Positions 54,838 to 64,000 of a stretch of DNA of 64,000 bases are shown piece by piece; the first letter of the stretch is position 1; every line of letters begins with the position of its first letter. The notes beneath the pieces are model-generated. The model searched no databases. It was not told the origin of the DNA and saw only the letters and a program-made list of their open reading frames with translations. This DNA comes from Tribonema minus (Eukaryota > Sar > Xanthophyceae > Tribonematales > Tribonemataceae). A program made the translations under genes and the position numbers. The stretch covers positions 1,488,001 to 1,552,000 of the forward strand of contig JAFCMP010000223.1 of NCBI GenBank assembly GCA_017506865.1. The letters run 5' to 3'.

Positions 54838-55560
54838 ATTAATTCTCGCTCAGGGCGCGAAAAAGCCCAGATGATTGGCATCTAGCTGTACGGAATCTAC
54901 TTGTCGTATGACAGTCTGAAAGTGTCGTAACGACAATCACTCAAATGCCGCCGCCGCCAAATGGCATATCGGGATCCTCCCCTACGTCCTCCTCCATGTG
55001 CCCCCCCCCCTGGATTCTGCCATGTGTGTCATGACACGGCCAGAGTACGCCATGTGGAGCGCTGCCGACAGAGCCGAGCGTAAGCGCGCCAGGGCGATGC
55101 CCTTAAGAGCTTTAGGGCGCACTCCTCCGGGCACTGACATCCTGCTGCCATACTCCGTCGCCACAGCCTCCAGCAGCTTCCGCCCCTGCTCCCCTATGCT
55201 GCAAATGACCCTATTGCCAAAGTGGCAACTAGTAATTGTCACTGAAGGCGCGAAAAAGCCCTGCAGACGAATGTCAAGCTTGCTATCAAAATATGCATGT
55301 GTTATGTGACACCTTGCAAGTATCTGAATGCGCACTAACAATCACTTCTCCACATCGCCAAATGGCATTTCCCCCCCCACTACATTCTCCATCTGCCCAC
55401 TCCCTTTGGACTCCGCCATGGGTGCCATACAGGGAGCACTGCCAAGAGAGCTGAGCGAATGCGTGCCAGTGGTATGCCTTTTGAGCTAGAAAACTGGCTG
55501 CTCCGGGCACAAACATACATCCTGCTTGCATCTCCGCTGCGACTGTGACGGCCCCCACTA
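54838..55560 (+). repeat. Dispersed repeat R1, copies 4 and 5 in tandem
   Basis: Two copies about 395 bases apart share GGCGCGAAAAAGCCC, ATGTCAAGCTTGCTA-like, ACAATCACT and CGCCAAATGGCAT. Here the similarity continues another ~200 bases (CTCCATCTGCCC, GATTCTGCCATG-like, GCTGCCGACAGAGC-like, TCCGGGCAC, ACATCCTGCT), so the tandem unit is longer than the other R1 copies. Confidence 0.75.
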
Positions 55561-57190
55561 CCACGACTGGCTGCTGCCCATGCGCCTCGATGCATGCAAA
55601 AGTGTCAACTTTGTAGCAGCTCTGATCATAGTGACTACAATGCTGCCTGTGCGCCTCGATGCGTGCAAATAAATCGATCACCAAAAGTGTCAACTTTGTC
55701 GCAGCTCTGATAGTGACTAGAATAGTGGGTCTGTTTGACGGCCTCAGGCTCATGGTGGCGGCAGCACCCGCTCGGGGTCTGCTGTGCCGCCCGCGACGCC
55801 TGTAGCTCCAAACATGTGTTCTCCACCACTGTCCACCACTGGCATAAGCGGTAGCCAGCGCTTCACATCATTGTAGCGGTGACCAGACATCGGCAGGCAG
55901 CTCGATGTCCTACGATCCCGGGGCCCCCGGAGACGCCCTGGAGGGGATGGCATGTAGGTAGCCCTCGTCAACTACCCCTGTGTTAACTCAATGTGCTGCT
56001 GCAGGATGCGCTGCGTGGCCCGCTTGGCGCTGATAAAAACACATTGCGCCTCTGCTCCTCAAAAGAGCAACTAATATGGCGTTCGCCATTTAGTCCGGCA
56101 ACTTCAAAGAAAACTTCAACCGCAACTTGAAGTTCCTGAATGTGCGTTCAACGCTAGCTGAACAATCAACCGTAGCCGTTGCGGGATATATTGGCTCGTT
56201 CAGGAATGACTGCATGTGGCGCTGTGACCGTAATAGGGCAAGCACTCGCGCGCTGCGGTTGCCTGCGACAACTGCTGCAGGTCCGCACCAAGCCCGGTGG
56301 CGACGGCGTCCGCAAGCGCGCTCTGAGTCAAGCGCGCTGGCTACTCTGCAACGGTAGAGCAAATAAATTGAACAAAGCACATGCAGTTCCAGTCTCGCCA
56401 CCTGCTTGATGCTGCGGTGGTGATCAGACTCGCAGTGCTGCGGAGACGGCCCACTGGTATCGGAGGCTGCTGCACAGGCGACTGCTGCTGCAACAGCGGC
56501 AATAGGGCTGCTGGCAGCAGATGTTTCACTAGCAGCTTGTCACCCATCACCGAACGCAGGAATGTGCCAGTCACTGTGGCAGCTGTGGAAATCATCAATC
56601 ATGATGATGACATCTGCATGATGGGCACTCAGTCTGGCAGGCGCACCACTTCTAATGCCGCTGTGCCCTGCAGCATTGCTGAGGCGAAAAGTCCCAGCAC
56701 CTGCACCGAAGGCTGCCGCTGCTGCAGGCGCTGCAGCAGCGACTTTTGCCGCCTGCCGCCACTGCTGCTCGAGCTGCTGTTGCCGCTGGGCAGTTGCGGC
56801 GCCTGCCACATCGGTGGCTGCCGCTGCCGTTGCCGGTTGTAGTGATTTGGCACCCCAGCAGGGGACGGCAACACTGCTAAGTGTGCAAAAGCTTTTAAGC
56901 TCAGTAGCAAAGCCAGAATCACCACATGCGACCGCCGTCAGAATTTCATTGAACTGCTGCGGCGCCGCCTGCTGCCGCTGCCCCTATTGCACTGGCAGCT
57001 GCAACAGCTGCAGCAGCGTCTGCAGCAGCTGTGTTCCCCGCGCTCGCAACAGCTGCGGCAGCCGCAAATGCTGCTAGCACTGCCGGGGCGCTGCTGCGCT
57101 AGCCATGTCACACGGTGCTGCCGCTGCTGCTGCTGCCGGCGGCCCCCTGTCGTTGGGGCAGCTGCTGGCGCCGGCGGAGCAATAACCAAG
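54980..57190 (-). other. Possible Ala-rich protein gene, unresolved
   Basis: Several minus-strand stretches look protein-like: LLEAVATEYGSRMSVPG near 55,180, ALADAVATGLGADLQQLSQA near 56,300, and an Ala/Gln-rich coil (TAQRQQQLEQQWRQAAKVA) at 56,540-56,800. They could be exons of one gene, but I could not chain them by phase, and parts overlap the R1 repeats. No known family was recognised. Confidence 0.25.
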
Positions 57191-57367
57191 TAACTGTGCG
57201 TTGTGTGCTGCAGTGCGATGACATGTGCTTGTTTACTGTAGCCAGCCTATCTTGACACCCCAGAGTGTGAGTGCGAGGATGCTCTATGTCTTGTTCTCAG
57301 CAAGTGAATATGTTGCAGACATGAAGCTCCTAGGGTCAGGGTTTGGAAGTACCCGGAGTACCCTAGG

Positions 57368-57452
57368 GACACTGGTGCCTCATGCCTGACCATGGCCTTG
57401 ATATTCAAGTTGCATTCCGGCTAGCCCTCTGCTGCTGCTTCTGCAACATACA

Positions 57453-57488
<36 letters not shown>

Positions 57489-58137
57489 CGCTGCCGCGGG
57501 CGAGGTGCTGCTCTCCGGGGCGCGCTGGCGCTTCCGTCCCAAGCCGCCCTCGTCACGCGGCACCTTGAGCTCAAACTCCTGCCTGGCCATAGTGGTAATG
57601 TTTGCTGCGCTTGCTGCTGCTGCTGCTGATTGAGTAAGTAAAAGTGCTCCTGAGCCCATCACTCTGCACCTCAGCTCTGTGTGTGAGTGCCATTGCCCGC
57701 ACAGATCTCATTCTCTGAGCGTCTGTGAGCGTCGCTGACTAAAAAAACGAAGCTTCTGGAAGGGCTCGTCAGATATTTCAGGCGTTTGGAGGTTGAAGAA
57801 GGGTCTCGAACTTCAACCACGCAGACCGTGTGAAAGGGCAATTCCAGAAAAAAACGCTGACGTGTAACCTGACTCGACTCGACTCAAGACTTGACATCTG
57901 TTGATGGAACAACCATGAAGAACCATGCAAATAGAACAGAAGGCACGCAACTGCTGAGTACATCAGACGTCTTCAAACGGAAGGCACCTGGCCCTGCTAT
58001 ATTTGGGGCACGGCATGCATTGCTCCTTGCTGTCCGGCCAGGAAGTCCTACACTGCCCCAGTGCACGTCCTCCATTGCATGTGGTTGACCAACACATATG
58101 CCTCTCACAAGACTTGCACTGTGTAGCAGGACAATGC
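57368..58137 (-). repeat. Segmental duplication, copy B
   Basis: This is the partner of 53,784-54,497. It includes the duplicated 5' coding end, promoter and heat-shock element (57,748-57,762). The lower boundary cuts the gene before the DUF5710 domain. Confidence 0.95.
57405..57662 (-). pseudogene. Truncated duplicate of the DUF5710 gene
   Basis: An 85-codon frame begins MMGSGALLLTQSAAAA and continues ITTMARQEFELKVPRDEGGL as in the parent. It then diverges after the poly-Ala tract and stops before the DUF5710 domain and CCCH-like end. It keeps the promoter and so might be transcribed, but probably makes no functional protein. Confidence 0.8.
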
Positions 58138-58267
58138 TACTGTTCTCGACTTATTATACTTCAAACAAGCACCTCCTTCGTTGCATGCCACAATGATTTC
58201 TTGATGAAATGGGTGCAATGCTACGCATGCTATCTGTGAGACTATATATCGATGATCGTAGACGTTG

Positions 58268-58447
58268 CAGAAGGTGTATGCCCACATGTTGTTGATGCAA
58301 CGCATCTCGGTACCTGTACGACACTAGTGTCGATGAAACGCATCTCAGTACCTGTACGACACTACGCATCTCGGCACCTGTACGACAGTAGTGTCGTACT
58401 ACTGTCATACGGGTACCGAAAATTGTTGCATCGACAACACCTGGGCG
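58268..58447. repeat. Imperfect palindrome, foldback element
   Basis: The left arm carries TGTTGTTGATGCAACGCATC, TCGGTACCTGTACGACACTA; the right arm is its diverged reverse complement (TACTACTGTCATACGGGTAC, TTGTTGCATCGACAACACCT). The GTACGACACTA unit is internally repeated three times. It lies in the same relative position as the hairpin at 54,586, beyond the duplicated promoter segment. Confidence 0.75.
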
Positions 58448-58728
58448 CACACAGGCAGCAAGCACAAGAGCGCAGTGGCTGGCCATCACTCTTTTGTCAA
58501 TGAAAAGCTGCAAAGTCTGCTTCTGAGTACGTTTGGGTACGTAGAGCACCAGTCACAAGGTAGGCATGCATGTACATGGTATCAGGTACTCGCGCTCCAG
58601 AAGAGAAGTAAAAACCACAACATTGGCCCTTGTTAACACTGCACTGCATAAGTACTGTATTGACAGTTTCAGCCGAGCTCAACGGCACCTTGCCACTGCG
58701 GTGGTCACATGAGATGTCAATGCGCCAC

Positions 58729-61226
58729 TCACCACTGCAGCCTGCCCTGCTGCTGCGTGGGCACGGGGACAAATGGCTGAGACAGAGGCACCGGCGCCAT
58801 GCACCGCCACGTCGCCACGACAGCAGACTTGTGCCTCATGCGCTGCGCCGCCGCACCGTACCCCTCCACTACTGCAGCCTTTGCCATTCGTGGCGGCATC
58901 ACGCCTGCCGCTGCAACTGTGCGGCCCGGTGCTGGAGCAGCAGCAAAACTGCTGCCGCCCGCCGCCATCCCTGGCGCAACTTCCCCGGCAAAGCGGGGCT
59001 CAAGCTGTGCTGATCCCACGCAATGTTGAAGTTCGTCCTCCCCGTCCTCAACTTCCGGCCCCGGTGGCTCCCTGTGCGGCTGCTGACACACACTATGCAC
59101 GCCCGACTGCACGCGAATGCCGCTGTCTTGCCCGCCCGCGCCGCTGCCGCCATTCGACGCCGGAGAATAAGAATGCCGCTGCCGTCGCCGCGCCGCGCGC
59201 CACGCCGGCCCGCACAGCGGCGTCGCGTCGCCATCGCCCTCTAGCGAGTCCCTCTCGCAGTCGTCTAGCGCGTCCGGCCCCTCCAGGCTGAACATGGACG
59301 GTGGCGCGGTCGACAGCGCCTTGCTGGCGGCAGCAGGGGCGGCGGCGGTGGCAACGGCAGTGGGGCGTCCATGCGACACAGCTGCTGCGCACGGAGCGCC
59401 GCCGCCCCTCCTCTGCGGCGGCGCCGGCGGCAGCCCCGGCGACGGCGCCGTACGCGCCTTACTCATACCGAGCTGCTGCAGCGCCGCTGCCGCCGCCATT
59501 GCTGCCGCCGCTGCTGCGCGCGCGCTGCCCTGGCCGCCCTCCGAGCGCGCGCGGCGCGCCGCGACCGACCCCCCGGGGGCGCGCGGCCGCGGCGGCGGGT
59601 GCAGCGCGCGTGCCGCCTCGTACTCGCGCACGCGCGCGCGGATCTCCTCCGCCTCCGCCGCCACGGTGCGCACCGCCTCCGCCGCCTTGCGCCGCAGCCG
59701 CGCCGCCGTCGCGCGCCGCACGCGCCGCATGCGCTCCTCCTCGTCCTCCAGCGCCTCCAGGTCGAATGGCAGCGGCGGCAGCGGCGGCGGCGGCGCCGCC
59801 GCAGACGAGGCGGCGGTGCTGCACGGCGTGACCGCGGCGGCGGCGCCGGCAGCACCGCTTCCGCCTCTGCCGCCGCCGTTGACGCTGCCGCCGCCGCTGC
59901 GTGCGCTGAAGGGCGCCAATCGCGCGAATGCCGCCGCTGCAGCTGAACGTTGAGCGCTGCTGGCCGGCGTGCCAACGCTCAGCGCGCCTCTCGCGGGCCA
60001 CGCCGCCGCGGCGTCCAGATGCTGCGCCAGCTCGCCCAGCGGCGTGCGCGGCTGCTGCTGCTGCGCCTGCGCCAGGGTGAGCGCTGCTGCGCACTTGATC
60101 TTCTCGAGCTGCGCGCGGCGCGCCTCGTCGCGGGCGTGGGCGCGCTCGCGCTCGGCGCGCGCGCGCCGGCGCTCGCGCGCGAGGTGGCGCGCCACGCGCA
60201 TGGCAGTCTCCCGCTGCAGCTGCTCCGCCTGAGGGCAGCGTGTGCGTACGCAGTGGAGCTGGTGTAAGAAGAGTCATGGTGACTCATGTCTCAGTTCTGG
60301 GCATAGTCAGGCAATTTGGGTTTTGGTAGTGGTGACACTAAGTATCAAGCTTGAATGCGTGCGGCTGTGCGTATGGGGGATTGTCGACTGCGCCTGGCTT
60401 TGTTCAAACAGGGACATGCCGCCTTTTGGAGGGAGCATTTGACCTGGATGACAAGACCTCTGCACCGCTCAATGGCTGTTGAAATTTGGTACAGCTGTTG
60501 TAGCGATGGCCTGGCTGAGCCTAGGCTGCAGTTACTTCCAGCTGAGCTTGCATGTGCACTGTGAGCACAAGCATTACACAAGTATCAGAGCTGCACATTT
60601 GGCACATGTCAAAGGGTTTCTGCCTCACGCATGTCAATGAAGTACAAGTGTTGCACACGCACCTTTGCGACCATGTCAAGATGCACAGCCTGTGCTTCAG
60701 CAGTCAAGCGCGATGTCTCAGCAGACTCGGCATCTCGCCGTGCCCGCCTTTCCAACGTGAGACGCGCAGCGGCCAATTCACGCGCTTCCATAATTTGTCT
60801 CTCCCGCTCCTGCGCCTGGTCTTGCCTTGCGGTGACCAGTGCTTCTTTCGCTGCTGCATCTGCCGCTGCAGCTGCGGCTGCCTGCCGCAAGCGCTCTGCC
60901 ACTCGAGCAGCTGCACGGTGCTGCCCCGGAACAGGCCCTTCAATTACAGGCCAACGTGCTTTGCTCACTGACGTGAAGGAATCTAGCTCCCCGAACTTGT
61001 CCTCGGCCTCAGGACAGAATGGCCGTGCAGTCTTTCGACCTACAGCTCCTGGGCAGTGAGGTAGCTTCGTATGACTTCGTGCCGGCTGGGTAGCATGTTG
61101 TGGCTGCAGCTGCTGCTGCTGTTGTTGGTGCAGCTCATAGCCGCGTGGGATGGGTATGCGAGAGCTTCGCCTCGCCGTCATTGTCGTTGCAGCCCGCCTT
61201 CGGGTGTCGCAGCTGGCGGTTTGCAT
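58729..61226 (-). CDS. Two-exon coiled-coil/disordered protein
   Basis: Exon 1 (61226-60663, 188 codons) and exon 2 (60228-58729, 500 codons) join in phase 0 (AAG|GCG) for about 687 residues. The N terminus is basic with a poly-Gln run. A conserved-looking block ARPFCPEAEDKFGELDSFTS and KARWPVIEGPVPG leads into a ~110-residue Ala/Arg/Glu coiled coil that continues across the junction (AEQLQRETAMRVARHLARER). The rest is Ala, Pro and Gly-rich with another short coil (LEALEDEEERMRRVRRATAA) and an acidic patch. No enzyme motif is visible; a cytoskeletal or centrosomal/ciliary scaffold role is a guess from the coils. Confidence 0.65.
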
Positions 61227-63080
61227 GATTCACCTCTTTGAGCGTTTATTTCAAGTCCTAACACGGGTCATCGTGTCTGCTTATGCTTCCTGTGTGCCGT
61301 GTCCTGCCTTCCCTCACCTCATGTGAGATCACCATCTCCCTCCCCGATCGTCGCGCCTGTTACATTTTTGTGCGGACATGTCCGATGTGGAGGAGGCTTT
61401 TTTCGGCGTCGTCGACACAACTGTTATTAGCAAAGCAAAGCAACCATTTATTTGTTTATAAATAAGCGACAATGTGGAGATGCGCGGCTTTACACCCCCG
61501 TGCACCTGGCGATAATCCCAGGCAGTAGAGTGGAAGCACGCGGTTCCGCAAGGTTGACAGACAACAAGCAAGGACACACGAGAGCGGTGTGCTGTTGCAA
61601 GCTGAGAGTGATTAGGATGCAGGCACGCAGACCATGATGTCCCGCCCGTTACTCTTTTGATCGGATATGACCGATTAAACGCGAACACAATTCCCAGCTT
61701 GGGGGCCATGCTCCGCCGTAAATTAAGCTGCACCTACATGAGGCCGTATGAGACACTGGTTTACGGAACGTGAGCCAACTGAATGTTGAAGACACCTGTT
61801 AGCAACCACAAGCGACAAAACGATTCGATTTGCTCAAGTTTTTTTTCTAGTGGGCCGTCTTGTTGTTAAGAGGGCCAGAACAGGACAAGTAACTAGTGGT
61901 TTGACCAATTCGCCACCCTGACTTGTCTCAGCTGTCGTTCATTCTTGGAAGCAATTGGCTCGAGTGGCAAGAAGGAAGTCTGCCTGCGTGTTTCACAAAT
62001 GGATGGGCGTTACCGATCATGTGGCAAGGTGAGCAGCTCGTAGGACAAGCGTTTTAGCCACGACTTCAAGTTATAGAGCAGATGTGACAGGTGGTCAAGA
62101 GGAGACCAGTCCCGTGTGTTGCTGGCACCTCATTGTGGAGCCTTGCATGCCACACCAGTGCCTGTATCATGTGCTGAAAGTAGCTGTAGCCATGCGGGAC
62201 AGCACCAGACCAGCCGCACCATCTGCAATGCAAGTGACGTCAGCTCCATTGCGGCGATGATATGGGCGGCACAAATCAGCACGCCGTGCACTGCATTGTG
62301 AGGCCATCATTCATCCAAAACTGACTGAAAATTCGACATGCCTTGAACCTTGCATCCGCAAACTGCAGGCGCAGACATGTTCTGATCTGCTGACGCTGAA
62401 AACTCAGCTGAGGCTGCCACCTATGCAACAACCACAGGTGCGCAACAGCTGATGCAGCAGGGCCTCATGTGCCGCTTCGGCAGTCCAACTGGACCACAAC
62501 TTGAAGCAGCACCAACAGGAATATTGAACCCAGATTCACTGGTTTGTGCTGATCATGCGGTTTGTGCTGATCATGCAGTGGCAGATCTCCACCCTCTCAA
62601 GTCAGCTGTTGCGCGGCGCGCAGTGCTTATGGAGGCTGCCACCTGCACGCGATGTGCCACAGCTGAGCATTGATCACTGACCTGAGCACTGGTGGTGTTT
62701 TTCGCTTGGACTGCAGCTGACTAGCATCCACATGCTTTCACCTGCAGGCCATCCTCGCCATTGCGCCCCTTGCTGTTGCTGTCTCAGGCTGGCAGAGAGA
62801 ATTCAGTTGCTCAAGCAGGGTACTTGCAGCAGGGCCACAGCGGTACGCTCAAAGCGTCGCTGATATGGGCTGGGAGCGAGCGGCAAGCAACGCCTGTAGA
62901 CTAGAAGTCTCGCAGCGTTTGGCGCATCAGACAAGGCACCAAAGAAAGCTAGACCAGCAGGAGCGATAACAGTCTTCGCACCAAGTTTATTTATTGTTTA
63001 CTCAGGCTGTTGTGAAGTCGCAATTCCAGTGGCTGACTGAAGTAAACAGCAGTCGCACGAACACAGCTCTTTGAAGCCTC
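61227..63080. other. Region without a supported gene
   Basis: It lies between two minus-strand genes. Only short frames occur. A perfect 17-base direct repeat TTTGTGCTGATCATGCG/A lies near 62,541-62,577. The base composition is less GC-rich than the flanking exons. Confidence 0.5.
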
Positions 63081-63776
63081 TCACGCAGCAACGCTCAGGT
63101 CACTGCCGCTCCCTTGCTCCTTGCCTACTGCTGCTGCTGCTGTGCCTACTTTCAAATGACTGGTAAGTAGCCATGCTTCCCGCGGCTCTATCTCAGCCAA
63201 TGCTTGATGCAGCTGATCGATGTCCAGAAGCACCCTTCTGAGGTTGACAGCGCTGGGTTCCGGCGTTTTCCGGAAGGCCACTGCGTGACGCACTGCTCGC
63301 TCATGCGCAGAGGCATCCCCGCGCGGAAACAGCCCGTACTTGCTCAACGCTGACCGCAGGTTGGACCGTATCTCCATCAGGAAAGTGGCCTCGCTGACTA
63401 GCCAAGCTGCGGTCGCCTGGCACGCCGTCTGTCGAAGCGTGGTCTTGCGGCCCAGCAGGATCAGCTGTGCGCCGACGTGCAAGTCCCACCCATCTAGTAC
63501 CCTGCGCTTGGTGTCCTCCGCAGAGCTGACCTTGACTGCTCCATCGGCAAATCTGAGACTGAAGCCGCCACTAGAGGTGTCGAAGACGACGCGAACGTCC
63601 TTGCGCAGAGCTCCTGGCGTCGTGGAGCTGAGGGAGGCTGGCTCTCGCCACCATGCAAAGAATTCCAGTTTCTGCGGCAGCGGCAGGCGCCGCTTCAGCG
63701 CCCTGCCCTGGTCTTTGGTCAGCACTATAGGAGCTTTTGGGGGAGACAGCCCTTCTGCTCGCGCTTTATTCGCCAT
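63081..63776 (-). CDS. Unrecognised single-exon protein, 231 residues
   Basis: An intact frame starting MANKARAEGLSPPKAP with a stop at its lower end. Residues ~60-115 alternate hydrophobic and polar residues as in beta strands (VRVVFDTSSGGFSLRFADGA, GWDLHVGAQLILLGRKTTLR), followed by helices (ATAAWLVSEATFLMEIRSNL) and a C-terminal helix (DIDQLHQALAEIEPREAW). It has balanced composition and no low-complexity tracts, unlike its neighbours, so it is very likely a folded protein. I do not recognise a family. Confidence 0.7.
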   Translation of the reverse strand: MANKARAEGLSPPKAPIVLTKDQGRALKRRLPLPQKLEFFAWWREPASLSSTTPGALRKDVRVVFDTSSGGFSLRFADGAVKVSSAEDTKRRVLDGWDLHVGAQLILLGRKTTLRQTACQATAAWLVSEATFLMEIRSNLRSALSKYGLFPRGDASAHERAVRHAVAFRKTPEPSAVNLRRVLLDIDQLHQALAEIEPREAWLLTSHLKVGTAAAAVGKEQGSGSDLSVAA

Positions 63777-64000
63777 CTCTGTCTGTAGCCGCCGCTATGG
63801 TCCTACGTAGAACGCCTTGAGTGCCACTTAGGCCACGCGCGCCGCTGCCTCGTCCTCGTCTGTTTCCCGCAGTCGGCGAAAAAACAGTTACATCTTGAAG
63901 TTGTATATTATGTCCTGGACCGCATGGGCTGCGCGCACGATAAATCGGGCTTGCAATAACTAAATCTACGGAGGAGCCGGCGGTTCGGCGCTGGCCGGCG

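Noticed and set aside
59294-59953. 219-codon plus-strand Ala-rich frame
   Set aside because: It is antisense to exon 2 of the coiled-coil gene at 58.7-61.2 kb, which has a phase-consistent partner exon.
1-64000. Retroelements, virus-derived genes, rRNA
   Set aside because: No reverse transcriptase, integrase, capsid or rRNA-like sequence was seen on either strand. tRNA genes were looked for only by eye and cannot be excluded.

Overview
This is a window of nuclear DNA from a GC-rich unicellular eukaryote, most likely a microalga or other protist. The evidence is GT-AG introns with consistent phases, disordered Ser/Ala/Gln-rich proteins, many short degenerate TTAGGG/CCCTAA tracts, homopolymer G or C runs and a fungal/algal-type elongation factor 3. 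A haptophyte- or stramenopile-like source would fit, but the sequence does not prove it. I saw no rRNA, no CRISPR array, no prokaryotic operon and no reverse transcriptase, integrase or capsid gene.

Layout. 2.0-10.4 kb (+): a multi-exon gene for a long disordered Ser/Ala-rich protein, followed to 13.8 kb by further coding exons whose linkage is unclear. 15.2-19.95 kb (+): two tandem paralogues encoding an N-terminal hydrophobic segment, a long Gln-rich coil and a C-terminal RING finger; each has one in-frame stop inside the coil. 21.4-24.1 kb (-): an intron-containing DUF6940-like gene. 26.1-27.9 kb (-): a single-exon leucine-rich-repeat protein with a possible myristoylation site. 30.9-33.6 kb (-): a four-exon EF-hand protein. 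34.4-35.1 kb (-): a disordered hypothetical protein, divergently arranged with the next gene. 35.4-51.4 kb (+): a 16-exon, 1,430-residue elongation factor 3-like ATPase whose exon phases all agree, with a TPR-like N-terminal extension. 53.2-54.0 kb (-): a DUF5710 plus CCCH-like protein behind a perfect heat-shock element; its 5' half and promoter are duplicated at 57.4-58.1 kb. 58.7-61.2 kb (-): a two-exon coiled-coil protein. 63.1-63.8 kb (-): an unrecognised single-exon gene.

The most striking feature is architectural. Most introns of the elongation factor gene, and several introns of other genes, contain one to several decayed copies of the adjacent exon-intron junction (20-100 bases of exon plus the splice site and intron start). 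I call these junction echoes. Together with AG|GT at both borders of many introns, they suggest that introns here arise or grow by local tandem duplication across splice sites. Other repeats are a dispersed ~130-base family (at least four copies plus a fragment), a foldback/MITE-like element, a hairpin element and many microsatellites, some used as the pyrimidine tract of a splice acceptor.
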